Part shown: positions 1 through 10,149 of the stretch, piece after piece | Layout of the letters: each line of letters begins with the position of its first letter | Numbering within the stretch: the stretch's first letter is position 1 | The notes under the pieces: model-generated | Database searches by the model: none | What the model was told of the DNA's origin: nothing | Seen by the model: only the letters and a program-made list of their open reading frames with translations | Assembly (NCBI GenBank): GCA_028456385.1 | Contig: JALNQF010000602.1 | Span: forward strand, 1 to 20,380 | Source: Ophiosphaerella korrae | Lineage: Eukaryota; Ascomycota; Dothideomycetes; Pleosporales; Phaeosphaeriaceae | Direction of reading: 5' to 3' | DNA: 20,380 nt | Position numbers and translations under genes: made by a program

Positions 1-880
1 TTATCCTATACTTTATTAGTAGCTAAGCGTAGACTAATTAGTTCTATCTTAGTTTCCCTTGTTACTACTATAACACTTATTATATATACTCTAGTTTGTC
101 TATCTACTTTACTAGAAGAGTAGCTCTAGTTTTCCCTTCTTTATATTTGTTCTAAAGCTCTAATATTTAATTAGTAAATTTTAGATTTATAAGGTAGATA
201 GTATATACAAGGAACTTAATAGCTATTACCTTATAGATATATTTTTCGTCTATCCTATATTAGACAAAAATACGCTAAATAAAAGATAGCTTACCTAGGC
301 TTATCTTATCTAAAGGAATAATATCTCTAATTATAGCCTCTCCTATATTATAAACAAAAGCTATCTTGTAAGCTCTTGCGCTTGTTTTATTATTAAACTA
401 TAAATATTAGTAAGAGTAAAGGATATAGTATAATATTACTAAACCCTAGGTACTATACAATATATAATTACTACCTAATAACTATAGTCTACGACGCTCT
501 TAGGGTTAGGAATTCTATAAATAACCTAGCTACAGCGACAAGTAGTTTTTAAAGGCTTAATTCTCTTAAAGAATAAGTAGGACTCTACTATTATATAGAA
601 TAAAGTAGATAGAGTAGTATATAAGTAAAATATAATATAAAGCTAAGTAGTCTTTACTATAAAATACTAAGCTCTATAGATTACCTAAGAAATATTATAT
701 AAATAAATCTATATCAAGTAACTTTATATATACTTTATATAATTACGTTGTATTAGATTCCTTAATTTCTAACTTATCCTCTTACTAAGGCCCTAGCTTA
801 ATTTTTTTCTTAACTAAAAGCTTTTCTTTAGACGCCCGTTTCTTTAGTGTAATAGAGAGCGAAATACAAAGGAGACTAGA
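1..880. other. no recognisable gene
   Basis: RIP-type AT-rich sequence. I saw no frame with clearly reduced stops, no repeat unit and no recognisable domain. It could be the flank of the element that carries the dispersed repeat beginning at 881. Confidence 0.5.
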
Positions 881-1153
881 GGAAGAGTATCTAGAGAAGG
901 AATAAATATATCTAATAGTAGGACTATATAGAATTATTATTATATACGTAGCTTAAGTCCTAGAATTAGTTTCCTCCCTTATCTCTAAATTAACGATTTT
1001 AAGTTTACACTATAGAGCTATCTAAGGTAGTAGGCCTCCTAATATATACAACCTTAGGCTTAGTATACTATATCTCTAATCTTTACGTCTTAATAATACT
1101 TTAGAAAGTATCTCTTAGCTTAGTATACTTTTTGTATCTCTTTAGCTTAAAGT
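881..1153 (+). repeat. dispersed repeat, copy A
   Basis: Direct-repeat partner of 19126-19446. The core 930-1153 aligns without gaps to 19223-19446 (224 bp, 24 differences by hand, 23 of them transitions). The upstream part 881-929 aligns to 19126-19180 with small gaps. Relative to the other copy, 44 bp is missing here at about position 929-930, and the missing segment ends in the same four bases (ATAG) that precede it. After about 1153 the copies drift apart. Orientation is given as + only because both copies read the same way; no coding function was recognised. Confidence 0.85.
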
Positions 1154-1441
1154 ATCTTATCTAGAAGAGAGTTTAAGATTAACTTATATATATCTTTTAA
1201 AAAGGTATTATATAAGTAAGGTAGTATAAGTTATTTTATACTCCTAGCTAGATTAATAGCTTTATAATTAGATCTAAAGAGAGAATTTCTATTCTATAGT
1301 AATATATTAGCGTAGTTAGACTAGGTAGTAGTAGTAGAAGAGCTGTAGTAGGACCTAATTAGACTATATTCAAAAATTTAGAGGGTAAGGATAAGTAGCT
1401 TATAGATAACCCTAAGCTTTTTATAATATACTAGGTCTAGA

Positions 1442-1606
1442 GCGCTAATCTCTATATTATTATCTATAGTACCTTTATATAGTAGATTATATCTCTATTA
1501 AAATTTTAACAAATTGTAGCTCTAGATTATACTAGCTATTATACTCTAATTCGCTAAACTTTAATAGAGATACGCTTTACTATATAAAGGTACTCTATAT
1601 TAGCGC
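1442..1606. repeat. imperfect foldback / long inverted repeat
   Basis: Bases 1469-1502 match the reverse complement of 1560-1593 at 30 of 34 positions. Pairing continues inward, with one gap, to about 1513 and 1547. It resumes outward at 1442-1449 with 1599-1606, after a loop of about 12 extra bases on the left arm. The whole folds into a hairpin of about 165 bp with a centre near 1530. It could be a MITE-like foldback element, or the meeting point of two terminal inverted repeats. No target-site duplication was found. Confidence 0.7.
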
Positions 1607-1981
1607 GTAGTAGTAGATAGAATTAAATAAGTATTAAATATAGTATTGTATTACCTTAGCTCTAATAATCGCTAGTCTAGATCCTAGCTTATATAGCAAA
1701 TTTCTATTAACAACTAATTAAAAAGTTTCTTAAATAATAGATTATAGCTTCTTAGAGAACAATAATAGATATAACTACTACTAAGATAGTATAAATAATA
1801 CTTTTAGTTAGCGTAGTCTACTAATAACTTTAATATTATTTTACTATAAGTTGTACTATAAGTAATATATTAGTAATTATTATGTAAATAATAATTCTAT
1901 AGAGATTACGTAATATTCTTTATATTATATCTATAGATTATCTAGTAGAAGTATATAGAATATATATAGTTATAGAGAACT

Positions 1982-4900
1982 AGTAAAAGGTTAAAGGAAG
2001 TCTTAGCCTTATTAGAGAATACGCAAGATATTTTTAATTAGATAAATATAGTTACTTAGGTATATTCTACTAGTCCTAGATTTATTTATCTAACTTACAA
2101 GACTTTATATAATAAACTTAGCTTCTTACTATATTAGAGGAATAGCTAATACTACTCCTAACAAATATTTCTAACTTTTATATAGTAAGTCTTATCCTAC
2201 TTACTATTAGATTAGTTAAGTTTCTATTACTAAAGTACTTATCTATAGAGTACTAAAACTCCTAAAATAATATAGAAAGAAGATAAATAAGAGGAGGAAA
2301 TAAGAGGAGAAAATTTAGGAAGATATAGAGGCTTATATAAATTAACGTTAAAACTATTACTTTATAATATACTATAACGTATAGTTCTTAGTAACTAAGA
2401 GTTAAAAGAAAGAATTCTAGGTACGCTACTATATACTATATTGTAGCTACTAATACAATACTAATATAGGATAAACTTAACTAAGAGTTTCTTACTATAA
2501 AGGAGGCTAGAGAACTTTAATAAATATAGGTTACTAATAATAATAGATATAGTTACGTAGATAATACTTAAAGAGATTCTATTAGAGGTTGTATTAGAAA
2601 AAGTAAAGATAGATAAGAGAGTTAAATACTTACTATAGATAATAAAGACGTTAAGTAAAAAAAGGTGTAATAAATAGAGTAGAGATAAAACGTATTTAGT
2701 ACCTATTATAATCTTCTCTTATACTTATCTTCTTTAGAAAATAAGCTTAAAAAACCCTTCGCCTTCTAACTATAATTATAGAAAGGTAGCTTTATAAGTA
2801 GATATCTAGATTTTAAGCTTAAGTAACCTAAGAAAATATATATCTATATAAAAAGCCTACTATATATACTACCCTTACTAGTAAAATACTTAACCTAGGA
2901 TATTACTACTACAATAGTTAGTGTCGGTAAAGAGCGCGTATATACCCTTAACCTAGATAAAATAAGTAGATAGTTGTATAATAATGCGCGTTAGAGAGTT
3001 TTATAGTAGGTGTATTATACTACTCCTAACAAGAAAGCTATTTACTATTCTATTCCTAGATAAGGCTTTATATCTATACCCTATTAACACCTATAATATA
3101 GAGAGAGATAATAGTTATAGTTAGGTTATTCTTAGTATTGTTTACTACCTTGCTATATAGCTCGCAAGCGTATCTAATATTAAAGTATAGTATTAGCGTC
3201 TCCTATTTATATAAATAATTAAAGAGTATATTATAAAGACTAAATATATAAGTGTTAAAAAGTTTATTTAAGATATACTAGAATTAAGATAATGTACGCT
3301 AGTTATCTACATAATTAGGGGTACTAAGGTTATACTTACTAAGGATAAGGTGTAGTTAGGCGTATCTAGACTTATAGTCTTAATAGATACTTAGTATTGC
3401 GTTAAAGTATATTATAAAGTAAGTATAGTAGTCTATTAGAAGGTTTACGACAATATCTTTAGTAATAGACAACTTAATATCTATTTTAGTAATAGAACTA
3501 GCCTTTAGCGTTAGTATAGCCTAAAAGATTAGCGTTAGTATAGCCTCTACCCTAGACTAAGAAAGTACAACTCTAGTGCCTATTTTAGGTAGTACAACTA
3601 CGCTAGGATTAGCTTCCCTAAGTGTATAGCTTAAAGAATAGTTACTAAACTAGATAGGGATATAAATAATTAATTTAGGAGCAAGTACTTTTATAGGCGA
3701 GGCGCTTATTACAAAGGCTACTATAATAGTAACTTAAAGAAAAGCTTTCTAGCTATATAAAGAGGGTAATAGAGAGCTTAAAGCTAAAGTATAAGTAGGC
3801 CTATATAGAGGGTTTAATATAGAAGTAAAAGAGAAAGCTAAGTAAAGTAAAGGTAAGAGCTATTAAGGGTCTTATTACTATATATAGCGTCGAACTAGTA
3901 TCCTATTTACTTACTTAGTATATCCTATTATTTATCTAGCGTAAAGGATATTTTCTACCTTATACTTCTTACGAGTGCTTAGTATACTACGTCCTTAGTA
4001 TTAACTTTATAATTATACGTATTTTTAACTAACTAGACAATATAGCCTAATAACTACTAGTAAGTAGGGTTAGTAGATAAATAAGACGCTACATAACATA
4101 TAGGCGTAGTCTAGTAAGTAAGTACTAAAAGGAAGGGCGATAATATTAATAAAGCTCTAAGGGACGCGTAGATTAAAAGAAGAGAAAGGGACTTACACTT
4201 TATAGAAATAATAGCACTTGTTATAGGCTTAGTAAAGAATATATTACTAATTAAGATTAATAGGGCTATTTTTATTAAAGAAGATACTATTACCTACATC
4301 TCTTTATATATAAGAAGCGCTACTTAAAAGCTTCTATAACTCTACTATTAGATAAGTACTATAAGAACTTATATTCTATAGGCTAGGTATAGCCTCTAAA
4401 AGAGCCTTACTATAAGATTCTTAAATTATAGAGTAGTTTAAGAACGTAGGTATATAGCGCATTAGAGTCCTAGGATATAAGAAGCCTACTATTATAGTAG
4501 TAGCGTAGTAGAGCTAGTAGATTAGAATATACTAGAACTTAGTAGAGATAGAGGTATAATAGTTATTAAGAGACTAAACGTCGAGGCGCTATCTTACGCT
4601 ATTCTCTATTCTCTTACTTATTATAGCGCGTAAACGTAAAATAGTAGATATAGCTAAAGTAAGGAGGTAGTCTTAGTCTTACTCGTAGTAGTCTAAATAC
4701 GTTAAGAGACTTACGTAAGAGATTAGGGGTTATAGAGGATAGCTATTTATAAAATTATATAGGTAGGTTATATTAAGGTTTCTAAAGCATATATAGAGTA
4801 GTAAGCTTAATAAAGCTAGGAAGTATTTTACTCTTCTTTAAGGGTAGGAGCTAATTTACTTCTAGAAGATAAAATAAAGTAGTTAGCTAAGTTAGCTTTA

Positions 4901-6790
4901 GTTATTAGAGAAGTGTTCTACCCCTTTATTATAAATATTACTTAGAGACTAGAGCTAGTACGCTATTAAAGTTACGCGTGTATATATACCTATTTACTTC
5001 CTCTCTTACTACTCTACTTATTTAAGCTACTTATCTTTTAGAGCTCTATATACCTTATCTTTTATAAGAGTACTTTACTAACTATAGACTCTCTTCTTTA
5101 TAAGGCTACCTAAAGGCTCTAGTATACTTTTATTTAACTATTATAGTATATTAGTATTTACCTTTTCTACTTAGTCGAGCTTGTAGTACACTAGCCTATT
5201 TCCTAATCCTAGATAATCCTATTAAGTCTAAAGGGTTTTTAGCCCTTAGGAAGAATATAGGTCTAGTCTACCTTAATTATTTTACTTACTTCTACTTACT
5301 TAAGCCTAACGCTTTATAAGCCTACGTACTTTGCGTTTTAAGTATAATCTTAAACCTCTTACTTTATATTAAGAAAGCCCTTAAACTAGGCCTTATTAGA
5401 GGTATTATTATTACTTAATACTTCTTCTTCTAATATAGAGATACAAGCTCTATACTATTACTAGTACCTAGAGAGATAGCTATAAGAAGGAGGAATCTAG
5501 TTATAGGGCGCTATTTGCCCCTTTATGTAAAAGGCGTGTATTAGGTAGCCTTTTTATAACTAGAGAGGTTTAGGTTTTAAGCTAAAAAGGTATATATAAA
5601 GAGTTAATAGTAGAAGAGCTATTAGAAAGTAAAGGAAGTACTCTATAGAAAGAAATAGTATATATCTATCTATAGCTTACTACTAAAAGACTATTAGTTA
5701 TAAGGCTTTAAAAGTTTAATATAGAGATAGACTTTATTAGACCTATTTACTTTCTTAGAGTTTTAGTATATATACGTTACTAGAAGTATATTTACTTAGA
5801 TAATCTAGAGACTTTATATATAACTCTAGATCTATCTACACTAAACTATATTTAGAAGATTATAGCTACTTATAGGAAGGGCCCTATCTCTTTACTTTTA
5901 AAGAATATAAGAAAGTACTTCTTACTATTAGAGTAAAACTTATAGAGTACTTCTTTATCTTTACCTTTAAAGTAGGCCTTTATATTAGTACTAGGGGGTT
6001 AATAGTACTTGTAATATAAATAGCAATTAGTGCGCTAGAAAATCTATTACTAAAACTTAGGTAAGGCCTTAATCTTAGGGTAGAGGATATTCTTAAGATT
6101 AGGGGCGCTAATAATAGTTAAAGTAATAACAACTACTATTAGGAACTACTAAGAGTATAAGTTAATACTAAAGAGAAAGTTAAATATATTATCTACTATA
6201 ATAGTATTATTAATATTAAAGTAATAAAACTATATATTAATATATAATAACTTACTAGTATAGATAGTCTTAATTATATAGAGAGTACTAAGGTAGTTAT
6301 ACTTTTTAGGAATAAGCTTATTATCTACGTCTAGACTAATTTTAAGATTAGCCTTAGTTAGCTAAGGCTACTAGAAGGTAGTAACTAAGTTGTTGTAGTA
6401 GTATCCTGTGCAGATTATTACTTCTAAGACGCCCCTATCCTTAATACGCTTATAGACTTTAGTAAGATATAAATAGTAACCTAATATAACTAGAAAGACT
6501 AACTACTTAATAATATTAAGATAGCTTTAAGACGTATAGCTAGCTTATCTAATAATATAGGTAAAGATATAATACTAATATTTACTATTATACTATAGTC
6601 TTCTTACTCTTATAACTCTAATTAATATATATTAAAATTAATTAATAGAGCTAGAAATTAGTATATACGTTTAAGGCTACTATACTAATTAGAAAGAGAT
6701 CTTTTACTTAAAATTTTATAGTGTTAGTAGAAGACTTTTTAACTAGTATTAAGATAAGTACTTATATTAAAGCTAACTAGCTTTATAAGA
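1982..6790 (+). pseudogene. decayed long ORF, family not recognised
   Basis: A RIP-broken coding frame can be followed for about 1,600 codons. Codons start at positions equal to 2 mod 3 from about 1982 to 4290, then 1 mod 3 from 4294 to about 5640, then 2 mod 3 from about 5702 to 6790. Long stretches are nearly stop-free, for example 2522-2640, 3002-3140, 5161-5330 and 5840-6015. The remaining stops are TAA/TAG, as expected from Gln and Trp codons. The conceptual product is rich in Leu, Ile, Tyr and Lys, partly an artefact of RIP. A run of five Val codons near 6390-6407 was probably Ala. I could not match it to reverse transcriptase, integrase, transposase or helicase motifs, and a telomere-linked RecQ-type helicase was considered but not supported. 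The size suits a mobile-element protein. The start and end are approximate. Confidence 0.5.
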
Positions 6791-6900
6791 GGTAGAGTTT
6801 CGTTTATTATAGGTAATAGTAATTGTTTTTAAGATAATTTAGTACGTAAGTACTAAGATTTAAGGTAATAAGCTATATTTAATAGATCTTAAGAAAAGCA

Positions 6901-7090
6901 CTCCTTTATAGTAAAGATAAGGTTACGTACTCTTAATAGTAAAGATAAGATAGCTTATTCCTTATAGTAAAGATAAGTAGCCTATTCTTTATAGTAAAGA
7001 TAAGTAGCCTATTCTTTATAGTAAAGATAAGTAGCCTATTCTTTATAGTAAAGATAATAGGATATACTCCTTATAATAAAGATATAGTAA
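6901..7090. repeat. 27/28-bp minisatellite
   Basis: Seven tandem units share the core GTAAAGATA, whose starts lie at 6911, 6939, 6967, 6994, 7021, 7048 and 7076. Spacings are therefore 28, 28, 27, 27, 27 and 28. The three central units are identical or nearly so, while the outer ones have diverged mainly by transitions. The array directly follows the decayed frame that ends near 6790. The 28-bp units would break a reading frame, so a coding repeat is unlikely unless an indel occurred after decay. Confidence 0.9.
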
Positions 7091-8030
7091 TATACTAAAT
7101 CTAGAGAAGGTAATAAGATTCTTAGAGTAGATAAGAGTATAGTAAGTTTTTAAACAAGGTAACGTCTATTTCTTCTAACCTTAATTTAAGTTAGCCTATA
7201 TATTTACCCTAAGATCTACTAACTAGTCTTACCTTTATTACTCTATTTTAGGTTATTGTAGCTCTATCTATACCTTGTATTCTACTAAGCCCTAGAAGTA
7301 AAGGTAAAGATACGTAACTAATTAACACTAGCGTTATAGTAAAGAATTCTATACCTATTATCTATAGCGCGTTATAGGGATATATACTTAAGATATTTAA
7401 AAGATCCTTAGTAGCTAGCTATAAATATACCTATATTAACGTATATCTACTTATAGTAGAACAACCCTTATAATAGAATAAACTCTAGGTACTTTGTCTT
7501 TAAATACTTTAAGCTTACTACTACTAGTAAAGAGGATAGCTAACCTATACCTACTATAGGGTTGTAAGATAGTAAATTCTATAAGAGGTAAGTTAGTTAA
7601 CTAGAAGCGTAGCTAGGGTTAAGTACTTAAGGAACGAAAAGTCTCTAAGGCATTGTACCTCCTAAAAACTATAGCCTATTAGATTTTAATATTAAATATA
7701 ATATATATAAAATTAATATTAAGTAGAATTAATTAAGTTTAAATTAAGTAAAGTAAACTTAGTAATTAATTTATTACTCTAAGTTATATCTAGCTATATA
7801 GTCTATCTTATATATTTATACTATAGCTACCTCTTAGCTAAGGCTTAAGAGTTAGTACTAGCTTAGACCTTTAGTATCTCTTATTAAGTTATAGTTATTA
7901 TATAATATTTATTTATCTCTTTTTATATATACTTTCTTTATACAAGCTTAGCTTATAAAGCTAGTACTAGTATATTAGCTCTCTTTGTAAAGGGCTATAG
8001 AGTTACTAGATTACTCTAACGTAGCTAAGT
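7091..8030. other. no recognisable gene
   Basis: AT-rich RIP sequence. Around 7675-7770 it becomes very A/T-rich with repeated TTAATTAA-like words. I saw no low-stop frame that I could follow. It lies between the left decayed ORF with its minisatellite and the CpG-rich palindromic patch beyond the Helitron-like gene, so a boundary between two elements is expected somewhere here. Confidence 0.4.
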
Positions 8031-8203
8031 TAACGCGTTGCTATTAGCGCGTTATTTTTAAGTTTTAAGCTAGCGTAGCTAGTAACGCTTAGTGTATACG
8101 CGCCCTACAATTACTATATTAATCGCGATTAGCTATTAATATTATAGCTACTAGCGTTATAGCTAGTAGCGCTACTAGTAGTAGCGTAGTAACTAACGCG
8201 CTA
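8031..8203. repeat. CpG-rich palindromic patch
   Basis: About 15 CpG lie in 173 bp, much denser than in the flanks. It holds several short inverted structures: TAACGCG (8031-8037) facing CGCGTTA (8048-8054), the perfect 12-bp palindrome TAATCGCGATTA (8120-8131), and the perfect 16-bp palindrome CTAGTAGCGCTACTAG (8163-8178). It sits about 350-400 bp past the 3' end of the minus-strand helicase gene. RIP spares CpG, so an originally GC-rich terminus of an element would look like this. Confidence 0.65.
8151..8178 (-). other. possible Helitron 3' terminus (hairpin + CTAG|T)
   Basis: Read on the minus strand, the 16-bp palindrome 8178-8163 is followed by 8 nt, then CTAG (8154-8151), then T at 8150. 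Canonical Helitrons end in a short hairpin about 10 nt before CTRR and insert between A and T, so order, spacing and orientation fit the upstream minus-strand gene. CTAG is one of the commonest words in this RIP-mutated sequence, however, so the match may be chance. Confidence 0.3.
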
Positions 8204-8559
8204 TAGCTAGTAGTTTACTAGCATCTTTTATACTAATAAGTTAAGGGTTTAATCTAATATAGCTATACTCTATATAGCTACAATTTTACGCTATAATTTT
8301 TTTTAATATTATTGTTTTTCTAGAAACTGTAATTAATTAAAACTACTAATTTATCTTTTCCTATTTCTTTCCCTTATAACTATTATAGACCTTGTATTAA
8401 GTTTAATTATTTAAGTATAGTAGAGTAATTTATTAAATTACTAGGTTAGTGTCTTTTATTTTCTATCCTCGTAACGTAATATAATTACGAGTAACTCCTA
8501 CTTTATCTAGAGATTACTACTATACGTCCTCTAACTCTATATAGTTTATACTTTCTCTA
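8179..8559. other. 3' flank of the Helitron-like gene, no gene seen
   Basis: The stretch separates the last recognisable helicase residues from the CpG-rich patch. It includes T-rich runs near 8298-8320 and otherwise plain RIP sequence. If the terminus proposed at 8151 is right, this is the element's 3' untranslated part. Confidence 0.4.
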
Positions 8560-8639
8560 GAAGAATAATACTTTTAACTTTAATAACTTACTAACTAATA
8601 ACTTACTACTTAATTAAGCTACTAATATAAAGACTAGTC

Positions 8640-8821
8640 CTATACCTCTACTTTACCTCCTAAATTATTACTTTACTTAGCTCCTCTAGCCTCTTCTCTA
8701 CTACAACTATATTTTATAGTACTATATTACTAATAATATCTCTTTTCTTTACTCTTAATAGTAGTATTATATCCTATATTAATAAACTTTGTAATAGCTA
8801 CACGTATAAGCTATATAGGTT
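8640..8821 (-). other. helicase C-terminal block remnant
   Basis: Minus-frame codons starting at positions equal to 1 mod 3 read SLYV, stop, LLQSLL from 8812, then KKRDIISN and EKRLEELSK further on. This is the PYSLYVQLSR-like motif followed by an RDF-GN and AEERLEELS-like tail, as found in fungal PIF1-like helicases of this type. The block is one frame away from the upstream helicase, which places an indel between about 8830 and 8821. It marks the last part of the protein that I can recognise. Confidence 0.8.
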
Positions 8822-8880
8822 ATATTAACTTAGAACTTTTTACTATAAACTTATACTATTCTTATTCTTTATAGCTCTAG

Positions 8881-8937
8881 CGTAACTTACTCTAATATCT
8901 TACCTTAGACTTTATAATCTATATAGGCGAAAGCGGC
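8881..8937 (-). other. helicase TDYK-VQG-TLE motif remnant
   Basis: Codons read AAFAYIDYKV, stop, GKILE, stop, VT. With the stops taken as the Gln codons expected under RIP, this is the AFAxTDYKVQGxTLExV motif (motif V/VI region, ATP hydrolysis coupling) of PIF1-like helicases in fungal Helitron-like proteins. The Asp, Tyr, Lys, Val, Gly and Leu positions are intact. It lies in the same frame as the P-loop 1.2 kb upstream. Confidence 0.9.
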
Positions 8938-9855
8938 TATATATAGTAATCTTTAATAAGTAATATTATATTCTTACTATAGACGTATCTTTACGTACTC
9001 GATCTTTAAACTTAGTAGGGTAAAGAGGAGGGTTCTAGGTAGTATACTAACAAAGTTAAAGTCCTTTATCGAGTCTACTACGAGAATAATACTAGTAGGT
9101 AGGCTAAAGTAGGGGGTAGTATTAGCTAAAATACGATACCCTAGATACGCCTTATTAATAATTATATCTATAGCCTTATAATTAGACCTATTAAAAAGCT
9201 TTAAGCCTTAATAGGTGTTTAGTTAATAATAATAGGTATAGCTAGGATAAATATAAATATAGCTAGTACTAGTATACTACTATTGTTACTATAGCTTAAA
9301 ACTATAAGCGCCTCCTCTTCTATTAGCTACCTACCTTTCTATTTGTACTCTAAGATAAAGATCCTTAACTATACCTAGTATTACTTCTAGAACAATAGCG
9401 TCGCCTTAATATTTAAAGTCTATTAGTTTCTATTTAGTAGCGTTACTACTATAATACTAGATTCTTATAGGATCTACCTACCCTCTTAGTAGTACGTGCG
9501 ATTTAATAGGTCTATATTAATTTAGTCTATAGTACCTTATTAGATCTACGTTAGTAACTACTATAGTTATAGATTACCTATAGTATAGACCTATTCCTTT
9601 AGTATTATAACTATTATAAATCTTTTCTAGAGTATATATACTTTATTGTGTTAGTACCTCTATTTAATTCTAACGTTTTTCCTTCGCCCTATAGGAAGTT
9701 ATTACTAGAAACTAAAATACTCTATTCTTATACTAGCTAGAACTATTTAAAGTCTCCTAGAAAGAGAACTATTAGAATCTTACTAAAGTTCTGCGTGTAG
9801 CCGCAAAAACGCATAGCTACTCGTTTATAGTATATAGTATTCTTACTCCTATTAT

Positions 9856-9879
9856 ACTAATCTTATCTATAACTAGTAT
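9856..9879 (-). other. helicase Walker B (DE box) remnant, E changed to K
   Basis: Codons read ILVIDKIS, preceded by EKD and followed by IIGVRILYTINE, which matches the ILIIDEVSMLGARTLHAVNEQL-type Walker B region of PIF1 helicases. The catalytic Asp (GAT, 9867-9865) survives. The Glu codon is now AAG, exactly what C-to-T on the other strand at TpG (GAT|GAG) would give. This loss alone would abolish ATPase activity. Confidence 0.9.
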
Positions 9880-10122
9880 GTCTTTCTCTTACTAGTTTAT
9901 TTAGCTCTACCTATCTACGCAAAGACTTATTAAAGAAGGCACTTAGGTTTAAGCTAAGCTACTATTAGAAGCTATATAGGAGCTATCTACTAAGACGTTA
10001 TATACTACGTAGATCGTTATACTATAGATTCTAGTAGCTATAGCCCTAGAAGTTACTATTACTAGTAGGCGATACTATATTCTTTTACTCGCAAATAGCG
10101 CAACTAGCACTTTAATAACCTA

Positions 10123-10149
10123 AGACTTTCCTATACTACTTTCTCTCCT
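10123..10149 (-). other. helicase P-loop (Walker A) remnant
   Basis: Codons read RRESSIGKS, followed by a stop and VIKVLVALFASKR. Undoing single G-to-A changes gives the GGEGGxGKSRVI P-loop of PIF1-like helicases, where Lys and Ser of GKS bind ATP phosphates. The GKS codons (GGA AAG TCT) are unaltered, while the preceding Gly codons have become AGA/AGT. It is 1.2 kb upstream of the VQG motif in the same frame, the usual separation. Confidence 0.9.

Noticed and set aside
2880..4300. Telomere-linked RecQ-type helicase as identity of the left decayed ORF
   Set aside because: Some words (IFIKED, helical Leu-rich segments) recalled that family, but no P-loop, DEAH box or zinc finger could be placed in the expected order.
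6901..7090. CRISPR-like array
   Set aside because: Units are contiguous 27/28-bp tandem copies without unique spacers, and the context is eukaryotic.
9120..9800. A fairly open plus-strand frame with ILDS, resembling a copia protease start
   Set aside because: The minus strand of the same bases carries the helicase in the right order and frame, and the copia-like word lacks the following Gly and the rest of the protease.
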